Both the position numbers and the translations under genes were made by a program. Below are positions 11,171 to 19,078 of a stretch of DNA of 30,264 bases, in pieces. Origin of the DNA: a virus; the IMG/VR virus record IMGVR_UViG_3300021957_000191, positions 1 to 30,264 of that record; one strand, given 5' to 3'. Each line of letters opens with the position of its first letter. Position 1 is the stretch's first letter. The notes beneath the pieces were generated by a model, which did no database searches, was not told the origin of the DNA, and saw only the letters and a list, made by a program, of their open reading frames with translations.

Positions 11171-11620
11171 TTATGCTACTGCGGCAGTGTTTGTCTGAGA
11201 ATCAAAGAATAATGCTAGATCTCCAGCATTATTGTACGGAGTAATAGATAATTGCACTTCTATTAAAATGCCATTATCTTTGGGATATACTTGTATTGTA
11301 TTAAGAACTAGTCGAGGATCTAAGCCTGCTACTCGTCTAATTTCATTCTGAATTGCAGTTTGCACATCTGATGTGTTAGGTTCAAATATAAAGTCCCACA
11401 TTGTTGTGCCATATGCTGGATTACCTACTTTTTCTCCACGTCTAATATTAAGTGCATTTACTAAATCTTGTATAACAAGTTGTTCATCAGTTAATCTAAA
11501 CTTTTTACCGAATACTATAGGATCAGTTATGCCGTTTGCTTGGCCATCAATTCCAGGTACAGGGTTAACTGTTCTAGTTTTGTCTGCATTTATTGTTGAA
11601 AATCCTACGTAAGTTGCCAT
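11171..11620 (-). CDS. gp25: Baseplate wedge subunit gp25 (GPW/gp25 family)
   Basis: The 149-aa protein carries the GPW/gp25 signature: FRLTDEQLVIQDLVNALNIR, then RRGEKVGNPAYGTTMWDFIF, then IRRVAGLDPRLVLNTIQV, ending in a beta strand typical of the family. Family members are conserved across contractile tails and hold the wedge to the central hub and sheath; the T4 protein is about 132 aa. The gene starts 4 nt after the gp5 stop. There is no Shine-Dalgarno sequence at normal spacing: the nearest GGA is about 18 nt upstream. Instead a CATAAATA element ends 5 nt before the ATG. Translation may depend on coupling to gp5, or the mRNA may be nearly leaderless. Confidence 0.93.
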   Translation of the reverse strand: MATYVGFSTINADKTRTVNPVPGIDGQANGITDPIVFGKKFRLTDEQLVIQDLVNALNIRRGEKVGNPAYGTTMWDFIFEPNTSDVQTAIQNEIRRVAGLDPRLVLNTIQVYPKDNGILIEVQLSITPYNNAGDLALFFDSQTNTAAVA

Positions 11621-11624
11621 AATA

Positions 11625-14600
11625 CTATTTATGTTTCCAGGTCATAGAGATAGTATCCCATTTCCAAGAACTGGCGCCACCTTGATAACTATAGAGACCA
11701 TAGTTAGTGTAGATACCAGTCTCACTATAACTATCAACCTCTGGTGGTAGTGCATCTGATGCATCATCACCAACAACACTTTCTACTGAGTTGTTCGGTT
11801 CGTAAGGTACTCCGTTTGATTCAGGCATGTAGTCAGTCGTATAAGGTTCAATTTGATATTGAGATTTACTTGTAGGTACATAAGTTTTTGCTATAGTTGC
11901 TAGTATGTTTGAATATGAAGTACCGTATTGAGATGTGTTAGTAGCAACTGGATCAATACCTTGTAATATAACCGCGTTAACCTCGTCAAAGTTCCCCTGA
12001 ACTGGGTTATTTGGATCTTGCACTCCGTTGTTTGTTGATGAATTGTTAAACCCTATTCCGCCCTGACTAGTAGTACTAGATGATGCTTCAAGTAAAGTTT
12101 CAATATCACTAAACGGATTAGTCGTTTGTGCCACTGTATCATTTAATACAACACCATCAAATAGTTGTTCTGCTTGTTGTATCTTATCAACTAGGTCTTT
12201 GTATGCAGGATCTGTTACTGCTGAATCATATGCTGATTGAGCGGCCGCTATTTCAGGTGAACCTGCAGGGAAGTTTGATTGTGCCGCAAACAATGTAGAT
12301 TTTTTCTTAGCAATATCTTTAGACAAACTACTCAATTTTGCTACGTCTTTGGATAATGTTTTCTTTAATGCTGATAGTGCACCAAAGGCGCTTAGTGCCG
12401 CGGCTGGTATTTCACCTAATAAGTTTGGTCTAGGTACAATCGGATCTCCTAACACTTTATCAACTAATCCTGTAATTGTAGATCGATCATATGTGTTGAA
12501 TGCAACAACAGGCAGTTTAATAGTTGAACCGCCACCTGCAGTCAATGATGACAATGCAGATTTTAATGCGGCTGCCGCCCCCGGGCTTAATGCGGCTGAT
12601 AATGGACTCTCTATTGCTCCTGTTAACTGATCTGTAAGAGAGTTAAATGAGTTTTTAATATCTCCTAATGCTGATTGTCCTTCAAATGCTATATCACCTG
12701 CATCTAGACCATCAAATGCTTTCGCCGCTAAATCTCCTAATCCATCTGTCACAGTACCCAAACCGTCTGCTATTGGATTGACTGCACCTTTAGCATTATC
12801 AATAACAGAACCGGCGAGTTTTTGTCCACCTGGCAGTTGACTTATCCCTGATGCAACTGCACCTGATATTCTGGATGTTGCTCCTGTTTGAACTTGACTA
12901 GCCGCGGCTTGTAATCCACCTGAGTTAGTAAGTCTCTGTGTACTTTCACCGAGAGCAGATACACCGTCTACTGCATTATTAATTGCACCGACTGCGTTTG
13001 GTGCCGCTCCTTCTATTAAGTCAGAAACTGCACCAGTACCTGATGTTAAGGCTCCTGAGAATGCATCACCTACTGCACCTGCACCTACTGCACTTTTAAG
13101 ACCAGCACTAATTGAAGCCGGGTCTGCTAAATCTGCTGAACTCATGCCGGCACTTAATCCTGCTACTTTGGCTGCGGCTGCTCCAGCAGTTGCAACTAAA
13201 TCTACTGGTACATTAGCAGGTAATGTAGGGAATGAATTTACTATAGACTTGAACGATGATGCTGATGCTCCGATATTTAAATCAGCACCGACACCAGGTA
13301 AATTTAATCCACTAACATTAAGTGTATCTAATGCTGATGTAATACCACCTGTTGCACCTGATAAATTAGATGCTAACATTGCTGATGCACCTGCTTTCAT
13401 TGAGCCTAAAATACTTCCAGCATCGCCGGATGTGTCTAAGGCAGATCCTGCTGATGCAAAGTTGTTTACTACATCTTTTACTCCAGCAACATTCTTTCCT
13501 AAATTACCTTTATCTGATAATGCTGTTGCTGTACCTTGTACTATGGCTCCCATACCACCTGATGATTCTTTACCTGTAATTACTCCTAGAGTCTGTAATG
13601 ATTTTTGTCCTTTTTGCAAGTTTGATACAGTTGATCCTGCTTGTGCGGCTGGTGAACCTATAAACTGTTGCAAAGAATTTACTCCGCCCTTTCCACTAAA
13701 TGATGACGAAGGCATAATAGATGATAGTGTTGATGTTAACGCCTTACCGCCTATTGTAACATCACTTAATCCTCCTGCTTTAGCAGAAATTAATGTGTTG
13801 ACCATAGTATCTGCGCCGGGTTTAAGAACTCCACCTGCCGCTAATTGAGACGGGGTAGCACCAAACTTTCCTATAACTGCTGTTGTCCCTGCAGAAATGG
13901 CTCCGCCAAATCCACCAGTTAAATTTGTTAATGCTGTAGCGGCTCCACCGCCAATGCCACCAATGCCAAAAGTTGATTGTGTTGATGCGGCTATGCCTGA
14001 TAACATATTTGTAGTAGCATTTTTGTCTAATGAATCACTAATTGCTCCTACTTCACTTACTGCTGAAGCACCTGATGGATTTGTTAACGAAGTCGGTCCA
14101 CCTAAGTCTCCTGATAATTCACTGTTTAAATCTGATATAGTGTCTGACGGTGGAGTAGGAAGTGATCCTTCAGCACTTGGATCTACTTGTACGTCTGCGC
14201 CTTGATTTGCATTCATCCAAGGCATGTGTGCAGGTGCACGTGATGTAACACTCGGTATTTTAGCAAGAGCGGCTGCCCAACCTTTAACATCATCAAAGAT
14301 AGTATCCGGGTGCATTATTATTTCAATAGGTTCTACAACTTCAGCAGTTAAACTTGCGGCTCCGTCATTTAAATGTATCTTTGAACCTTCATTAAAAATT
14401 TCTGCGGCTGATTTAACTCCTACTTGACCTGTTGCATCTAATGCCATTGCCGCATCTGTTTTTATTTTTATATCTTTGAGAGCAAATAGATTATAATCTT
14501 CTCCTACTCTTTGTTTGAATACTTTGTCAGTATTCATTGTGGTGTTTTCAGATGCATTAATGTTTACATTTTTAGCACTTAAATTAAGTGTTTCATCTGC

Positions 14601-15614
14601 GTGTAAATTAAGATCACCTTGAGTACGTAAGTTAATAGAGTTTGTACTAAAGACATCTACTGTGCCTTCTTTACCTAACTCAATATATGATTGACCATTT
14701 GAATGTAGGATAGATAGCATCTGTCCGTCATCACTCATTAGTATTTGATGACCTAATGCTGTACGTAATCTAATTAGTTGGTCTCTGCCGATGATGTCTC
14801 CATCATCCATAACCATCGAATGTCCGCCTCGTCTTGTTACTACTTTAAAATCTTCTGGTTCATCGCCTAACTTACTAGGGATATTTTCATCAGTGGCGCC
14901 ACCTTGATAAACAGGACGACCCGGAGTACTTACTCCCCAACCAACTCTACTTGATGCTTCTCTTGTTGCACTTGTACTGATAGGACCTCTGTACTTGTCT
15001 CTGAGGATACCCTGTTGTTGCATAATAGATGCAGTATAACTATGTACAGGTTTTGCATCTGTTAGATAATTAACACTATCAGAAATGTTAGGGTTGTTTG
15101 TATTAAGATTAGTAGTAGGTAATCTTGCGGCTCCACCGTATGATGTTGCTTCTGTTTCATTAAGAGTTACGTTTTCTGATGCACCGATAGCAGGTATCAT
15201 TGATAATGTTTCTGGATTAGGTATTGTTCCTATATAGAATCCATAGTTAGGATCTCCATTAACAAACAGACAAATGACTTTTGTTAGTTTATCCGGTGGT
15301 GCGTTCCATTGACCATATGAACTAGGGTTTTGAGTGTATGAACCATATTCACCTGTTCCGTCAGCACCGTCAGGTCCAATTGGTGCAGTTTGACCTGCGA
15401 ATCCTGCAAGTCTACCTACCCATATCCAGTTTTCATTATTGTATGCATCTTTGTTAAGATTTTCTGAAGGATACACTGCAACTCTGCCTTGATGCGTAGG
15501 ATCAACTGAACTCATAACAGTACAAATAATAGGTACATCAATTACTGATGCAACGCCCGCACCAGCAGTGTTTCTTTTTAGTTTGCCTCTGGGTTTAAAT
15601 ACGTCAATAGCCAT
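11625..15614 (-). CDS. gp5: gp5-like baseplate hub/central spike protein, enlarged and apparently without lysozyme domain
   Basis: The product has 1329 aa; T4 gp5 has 575. Residues about 25-130 look like the gp5/VgrG OB-fold (VIDVPIICTVMSSVDPTHQG, then WIWVGRLAGF and VICLFVNGDPNYGFYIGTIP). Residues about 255-375 are a spike-type beta-helix start (RRGGHSMVMDDGD, then QLIRLRTALGHQILMSDDGQ, then repeating NLHADETLNLSAKNVNINAS). Only about 125 residues lie between these parts and no lysozyme motif is visible there, so the T4 cell-wall lysozyme seems absent. Residues about 470-1080 are a long Ala/Gly/Ser-rich tract, followed by a probable coiled coil (about 1081-1200) and an aromatic C-terminus. 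The ATG shares one base with the stop of the preceding gene (TAATG). Hub identity is well supported; the function of the Ala/Gly/Ser tract is unknown. Confidence 0.82.
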   Translation of the reverse strand: MAIDVFKPRGKLKRNTAGAGVASVIDVPIICTVMSSVDPTHQGRVAVYPSENLNKDAYNNENWIWVGRLAGFAGQTAPIGPDGADGTGEYGSYTQNPSSYGQWNAPPDKLTKVICLFVNGDPNYGFYIGTIPNPETLSMIPAIGASENVTLNETEATSYGGAARLPTTNLNTNNPNISDSVNYLTDAKPVHSYTASIMQQQGILRDKYRGPISTSATREASSRVGWGVSTPGRPVYQGGATDENIPSKLGDEPEDFKVVTRRGGHSMVMDDGDIIGRDQLIRLRTALGHQILMSDDGQMLSILHSNGQSYIELGKEGTVDVFSTNSINLRTQGDLNLHADETLNLSAKNVNINASENTTMNTDKVFKQRVGEDYNLFALKDIKIKTDAAMALDATGQVGVKSAAEIFNEGSKIHLNDGAASLTAEVVEPIEIIMHPDTIFDDVKGWAAALAKIPSVTSRAPAHMPWMNANQGADVQVDPSAEGSLPTPPSDTISDLNSELSGDLGGPTSLTNPSGASAVSEVGAISDSLDKNATTNMLSGIAASTQSTFGIGGIGGGAATALTNLTGGFGGAISAGTTAVIGKFGATPSQLAAGGVLKPGADTMVNTLISAKAGGLSDVTIGGKALTSTLSSIMPSSSFSGKGGVNSLQQFIGSPAAQAGSTVSNLQKGQKSLQTLGVITGKESSGGMGAIVQGTATALSDKGNLGKNVAGVKDVVNNFASAGSALDTSGDAGSILGSMKAGASAMLASNLSGATGGITSALDTLNVSGLNLPGVGADLNIGASASSFKSIVNSFPTLPANVPVDLVATAGAAAAKVAGLSAGMSSADLADPASISAGLKSAVGAGAVGDAFSGALTSGTGAVSDLIEGAAPNAVGAINNAVDGVSALGESTQRLTNSGGLQAAASQVQTGATSRISGAVASGISQLPGGQKLAGSVIDNAKGAVNPIADGLGTVTDGLGDLAAKAFDGLDAGDIAFEGQSALGDIKNSFNSLTDQLTGAIESPLSAALSPGAAAALKSALSSLTAGGGSTIKLPVVAFNTYDRSTITGLVDKVLGDPIVPRPNLLGEIPAAALSAFGALSALKKTLSKDVAKLSSLSKDIAKKKSTLFAAQSNFPAGSPEIAAAQSAYDSAVTDPAYKDLVDKIQQAEQLFDGVVLNDTVAQTTNPFSDIETLLEASSSTTSQGGIGFNNSSTNNGVQDPNNPVQGNFDEVNAVILQGIDPVATNTSQYGTSYSNILATIAKTYVPTSKSQYQIEPYTTDYMPESNGVPYEPNNSVESVVGDDASDALPPEVDSYSETGIYTNYGLYSYQGGASSWKWDTISMTWKHK
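11626..11633 (-). promoter_or_regulatory. Candidate late promoter abutting the gp25 start codon
   Basis: CATAAATA on the minus strand, one mismatch to TATAAATA, overlaps the gp5 stop codon and ends 5 nt before the gp25 ATG. If used with T4 spacing, transcription would start at about the A of the ATG. It could also be a chance match in AT-rich DNA. Confidence 0.35.
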
Positions 15615-17797
15615 TATGTTTCGTTAGTTCCTTCTGTGTTTTCACCTTCTGCTTTTTCTTCTGCACCTGCTTCTTCACCTGTTGTTGCTTCTTCTTCAGG
15701 ATCTGCAAATGTATTAATTGCACAAGATAACTGTTGCGTAAATTTACCTTCAGCAAATGTACTATCTATAGTTATGATTTTATAACTTACCCCTTTAATA
15801 ACTTTTTCAAGTTCGGCTGGATATCTAAAAAACAAAATAGAATCATTAAGATCCATTACTCCTGTTTCACCATTATAATCAATTGCTTCTTTAAAGTCAA
15901 TTTCAATGAATACTTGTCCACCGTTAGCAGTTACTCTAAAGCCGTCATCTCCATAAAACTTTGAATAAACATCATCAGGACTACCTCGATGTTCTTGTAT
16001 TAGAAAATCTGGGTCACCTAATATTTTAATTTTTGCAGTAGCATATGAGTCTGGAGAATACAAACTTGTTATGTATTCGTTTTGTGATGCTCTACCACCG
16101 CCCAATGCATTAAGTCTCGGCATCGATGTGTTTTTGTTTGTTGCTGTTCCAGTCTGTGCCGCACCATCAGTAGCAATACCAGGAGTATCTCCTTCACTGT
16201 TTAAGTTTGCATTACCTAACACTTCATTATAAAATAGATTATCTAGTTTCTGTGAGTATTCTAGTATTTCTCTGTTTTCTCCTGTCCACCAGTATTCATA
16301 TCTTTTATGAGGACCATAGTAATCCATACCCGGATTTGTTACAGCAGTTGAGATAACAGGAGTATCGTATTTTTCTATTCTAAATATTGTTTCGTATGCC
16401 CAATCAACAACAATGCTATCCCATTTAGCCTTTTGAATAACAGGTGTTACTTTGTACCAAGAAACTTTAGTATCACTATTTGAATCTATTGCAGGTTGTT
16501 CTCCAGTTTCTAAGTTAGGAGTAGCCTGACTTTTGTAAATGACTTTTAATGCATCATACATGTATCCACTGCCTTTGAGAACTTCATCAAAGATTTCTAT
16601 AAATGTAGTATCACCATTGAATAATATTTTTCTGTGTGCATCATCTGGAATTGCTTTAGCGGCTTCTGCGTCATTTGCTTCATCTAAGTTTAATGCACCG
16701 CCATCTGGGCCACACCATTTACTTTTGTCTGTATCAGTAGGTAAAATAAGTCTTGCATCTTTAATAGCATCTGAACCGTCACCTACATATTCTACTGCAT
16801 AAACGTTTGCGAACTCATCCTCACCGTTTGTAACTTTGTCTTGTTCTACTTTATTGACTTGCGTAAATAAACCATTTTGTCCTTGCATTGCTCCGTCAAA
16901 TGTTTGACCAGATATTGTTCTTGTAGAATCTATTCTACCTCGTTTTGTACCGAATGCTTTGCCAGGTGCTAATGCTACACCTGATAGTGCATATCTTGTT
17001 GCACCGCCTTCAATTGAAAATTTAATACCGGTGATACTAATATCATAATATGTTTGAAAGACAGAGTTACCAGATGCATTAGGATCTAATGGTCCACCTT
17101 CAAATTCTTGGTCACCCGAAATTAAATTACCTTCAGCATCATACCCTAAAAATTTAACACCTATAATAAAAAACTGTCTGCTTGGGTTTTCAACTGTTCC
17201 GTTACCTGAATAACCAGTTTCATTATAGTAGGCTTGTAATTGATCACTTGCTCTTTTTAATTTTGTATTAAAAGAAAATCCATATGGCTCTATGATATCA
17301 AATGATACTGAATACATATTAGTAGATGATTGCGTAGCCGCACCGTTGACTGCTTGTTTTAACTGAAAGTTATCGATGTAATAATCTAAATCAAATCCAG
17401 GTGCTCTTTGTGATTCATCGTTATTGATACCACCTGATTGTGCAATTAAATATGCACCACCTGTATTTTCTTCTCCTACTGCATCTGCTAATGCGTTGAT
17501 TGTTCTTCTACCGGTTGCTTGAAAAGCATCGTATGCATCAGGTGTAATCATATACAAACTTAATTGATATGTATAAGAAGACATTGCACCTAATGGATTT
17601 TTTAAACGTCTACCGGGTGCATCTGTTGATGCGGTGTTTGGATTGCTTTGTGCGTTGCCACCGCCCTTTAAATTAGGACTATTTTTTTGTTCTGTGCCAG
17701 CCGTTGATTCTGTAAAATTAGTTTGTGCAGAGTTATTCCCTGCTGATGTAGTTGATACACCTCCGTCGTCAGATGATTTGTTTTCACCTGTACTCAT
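15614..17797 (-). CDS. Baseplate structural protein, possible gp27-like hub component
   Basis: I do not recognise this 727-aa protein with certainty. Residues 1-60 are a Ser/Thr/Asn-rich, probably disordered leader. From about residue 65 (LKNPLGAMSSYTYQLSLYMI, then TPDAYDAF) it looks like a folded beta-rich structural protein. The last 30 residues or so are a Glu/Gly/Thr-rich acidic tail. It lies between gp53 and gp5, with one-base TAATG overlaps on both sides. In T4 the gp5 spike sits on a gp27 trimer (391 aa), and no other gp27 candidate is visible, so a hub role is a reasonable inference from position. The ATG at 17797 is preceded by a short CTGGG. Alternatives are a phage-group-specific baseplate protein or a peripheral wedge protein. 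Confidence 0.6.
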   Translation of the reverse strand: MSTGENKSSDDGGVSTTSAGNNSAQTNFTESTAGTEQKNSPNLKGGGNAQSNPNTASTDAPGRRLKNPLGAMSSYTYQLSLYMITPDAYDAFQATGRRTINALADAVGEENTGGAYLIAQSGGINNDESQRAPGFDLDYYIDNFQLKQAVNGAATQSSTNMYSVSFDIIEPYGFSFNTKLKRASDQLQAYYNETGYSGNGTVENPSRQFFIIGVKFLGYDAEGNLISGDQEFEGGPLDPNASGNSVFQTYYDISITGIKFSIEGGATRYALSGVALAPGKAFGTKRGRIDSTRTISGQTFDGAMQGQNGLFTQVNKVEQDKVTNGEDEFANVYAVEYVGDGSDAIKDARLILPTDTDKSKWCGPDGGALNLDEANDAEAAKAIPDDAHRKILFNGDTTFIEIFDEVLKGSGYMYDALKVIYKSQATPNLETGEQPAIDSNSDTKVSWYKVTPVIQKAKWDSIVVDWAYETIFRIEKYDTPVISTAVTNPGMDYYGPHKRYEYWWTGENREILEYSQKLDNLFYNEVLGNANLNSEGDTPGIATDGAAQTGTATNKNTSMPRLNALGGGRASQNEYITSLYSPDSYATAKIKILGDPDFLIQEHRGSPDDVYSKFYGDDGFRVTANGGQVFIEIDFKEAIDYNGETGVMDLNDSILFFRYPAELEKVIKGVSYKIITIDSTFAEGKFTQQLSCAINTFADPEEEATTGEEAGAEEKAEGENTEGTNET

Positions 17798-18117
17798 TAT
17801 ATACCCAGCACACTTTTAAGAGTGTCCATTGTAGGGACATAAATGTTCTCTCCTGATTTGAAGTTGAAGTACGGGTCGGGTCCTAGTAAGTTAGGGTTAC
17901 GAGATGAGAACACCCACCATAAACGAGAATCGTTATATAGATGTTGTGCTAACAAATCAGGTCTAAATTCATACTGTGGTGTAATTTTAAATGAAGCATC
18001 TGACTGCAATCTTGGTATTGCAGGATATGAAGACATAACTCCTAAGAATTTTCCTCCGTCTAATACTTCTGTTCTGTTGTACGGGCTTGTGCGAGGGTAT
18101 ATATTGTTACTAGGCAT
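17797..18117 (-). CDS. gp53: Baseplate wedge subunit gp53-like
   Basis: The 106-aa protein (MPSNNIYPRTSPYNRTEVLD) contains FRPDLLAQHLYNDSRLWWVF, then NPNLLGPDPYFNFKSGENIYVP. This LysM-like pattern (a Tyr-Asn-Asp-x-x-Leu-Trp-Trp helix, Asn-Pro, then a final beta strand) is typical of the gp53/XkdP-type baseplate proteins that join wedges to the hub. T4 gp53 is about 196 aa, so this is a compact form. I start it at the ATG at 18117, which shares one base with the stop of the upstream gene (TAATG), not at the in-frame TTG at 18123. The same overlap links it to the next gene, so the set is probably translated by re-initiation. Confidence 0.8.
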   Translation of the reverse strand: MPSNNIYPRTSPYNRTEVLDGGKFLGVMSSYPAIPRLQSDASFKITPQYEFRPDLLAQHLYNDSRLWWVFSSRNPNLLGPDPYFNFKSGENIYVPTMDTLKSVLGI

Positions 18118-18893
18118 TACCAAACTCCCGGTTTGTTATTCTGCGATCCTCGTAACAATTTACCAGTTGCATATTCGTTAACACTAAAGTCATTACTAAT
18201 TGTATTTCTGCTGACAACAGGTACACATGTAAGTGTCATCGTAATCTTTGTTGGTACATATGTGATTGCTTGATCTGCTGTATCAGAAAATGTTGCTGGA
18301 GGTCTTCCTCCACCTGGTTTCAATTGACCACCGATCAAATCTAAATTAGATGTACCGGATGCCGCATCTGAATTTGTTGCTCTAATATAGTCAACATTGT
18401 TAGGCAAGTTATATGTAAAATTAGTAATAGCAACTGGGTGATTGTCTAGTTGAAATGCTCCTAGCCCAAAAAGAAATCCTAATGGGGGAGGTGTTCCGTT
18501 AGTTGGATTTTCATCTTGTCCATAAAACATTTTAGTCATTGTCTTAAAGAAATGAATAGATGCTAATAGATAGTTTGCTTCAAACGTATCCTGTGCTGTA
18601 AAGTCAGCAGTAATGTTTACAGACTCTACTGAACTATTCATGTACTGTTGAATTCTGTAGTTTGTGTGAGTCGGTAACACTCCGTCGTAGTTTGCTATAT
18701 ATGATGTTGCTACTTGAGGAGTGTATGGAAAAACAACACCGTCTGTTTTTACAAGAGGTGCCATAATGCCCGGTACTGATGCTTTGTACAAATAATTAGC
18801 AGTTGGTGCTAATGACATGCGTACTCGCCAATCTGCTACTCTAATGTCCGCGGCTGAGTTCGTTGTTGATTCAGATGCTAATGGTTCTGACAT
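18117..18893 (-). CDS. gp48: Baseplate tail-tube cap/initiator, gp48- or gp54-like
   Basis: The 258-aa protein contains VRMSLAPTANYLYKASVPGI, VVFPYTPQVATSYIANYD, RIQQYMNSSVESVNITADF and FEANYLLASIHFFKTMTKMF, a pattern I associate with tube-like beta-barrel proteins at the start of the T4-like tail tube. T4 gp48 caps the baseplate and gp54 starts tube polymerisation; I cannot separate the two from sequence alone, and the gene symbol is the likelier choice. I start it at the ATG at 18893 (MSEPLAS). A GGAG lies 9 nt upstream; the longer reading from the TTG at 18908 would put this site inside the gene. It is the first gene of the minus-strand operon, with late-promoter motif GATAAATA about 65 nt upstream. 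Confidence 0.75.
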   Translation of the reverse strand: MSEPLASESTTNSAADIRVADWRVRMSLAPTANYLYKASVPGIMAPLVKTDGVVFPYTPQVATSYIANYDGVLPTHTNYRIQQYMNSSVESVNITADFTAQDTFEANYLLASIHFFKTMTKMFYGQDENPTNGTPPPLGFLFGLGAFQLDNHPVAITNFTYNLPNNVDYIRATNSDAASGTSNLDLIGGQLKPGGGRPPATFSDTADQAITYVPTKITMTLTCVPVVSRNTISNDFSVNEYATGKLLRGSQNNKPGVW

Positions 18894-18933
18894 GTATGCT
18901 TTCTCCAAATATTTCCCAAGACTTATCTATTTG

Positions 18934-18941
18934 TATAAATA
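18934..18941 (+). promoter_or_regulatory. Exact T4 late-promoter motif TATAAATA, inside a dyad
   Basis: TATAAATA on the plus strand is a perfect match to the T4 late consensus. It points at gp55, whose ATG is 137 nt downstream. It lies within the inverted repeat CTATTT-GTAT-AAATAG (18927-18942), so the minus strand also has a weaker TACAAATA. It may give late autoregulation of the sigma factor gene, or antisense transcription across the control region. Confidence 0.4.
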
Positions 18942-18957
18942 GTAATCTCACATGATA

Positions 18958-18965
18958 TATTTATC
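18958..18965 (-). promoter_or_regulatory. Candidate late promoter of the baseplate operon
   Basis: GATAAATA on the minus strand, one mismatch to the T4 late consensus TATAAATA. It is placed about 65 nt upstream of the first operon gene and points into it. Confidence 0.5.
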
Positions 18966-18992
18966 TATTGCAAAAACCGCTAAATTTTACCC

Positions 18993-19056
18993 GTTCGACT
19001 TGCTTCTGGGAAAAGAATCGTATAGAATAGATATATCGACTCCACAGTTGTCGAAC
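18993..19056. repeat. Inverted repeat flanking the gp55 promoter
   Basis: GTTCGAC (18993-18999) and GTCGAAC (19050-19056) are exact inverted copies on either side of the sigma70-like promoter. A third TCGAC (19036-19040) forms a shorter dyad with GTCGA (19050-19054). These could be operator half-sites or leader hairpins upstream of the gp55 ribosome site (AGAGGA, 6 nt before the ATG). Confidence 0.35.
19000..19028 (+). promoter_or_regulatory. gp55: Candidate sigma70-type promoter for gp55
   Basis: TTGCTT (19000-19005), a 17-nt spacer, then TAGAAT (19023-19028), pointing at the gp55 ATG at 19079. TATAGA at 19021 is an alternative -10 with a 15-nt spacer. The same TTGCTT-17 nt arrangement recurs in front of gp47. 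This would be host RNA polymerase transcription of pre-late genes. Confidence 0.5.
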
Positions 19057-19078
19057 TAACTAAACTAGAGGATTATTA

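Noticed and set aside
13144-13848. 234-codon plus-strand open frame opposite gp5
   Set aside because: It is antisense to the Ala/Gly/Ser-rich tract, where biased codons leave few stops on the other strand. The protein is low-complexity Pro/Ala-rich and has no ribosome site. Smaller frames at 12349, 13897 and 14224 have the same cause.
18894-18908. TTG start at 18908 for the gp48/54-like gene
   Set aside because: The ATG at 18893 has GGAG 9 nt upstream; that site would be inside the gene if the TTG were used.
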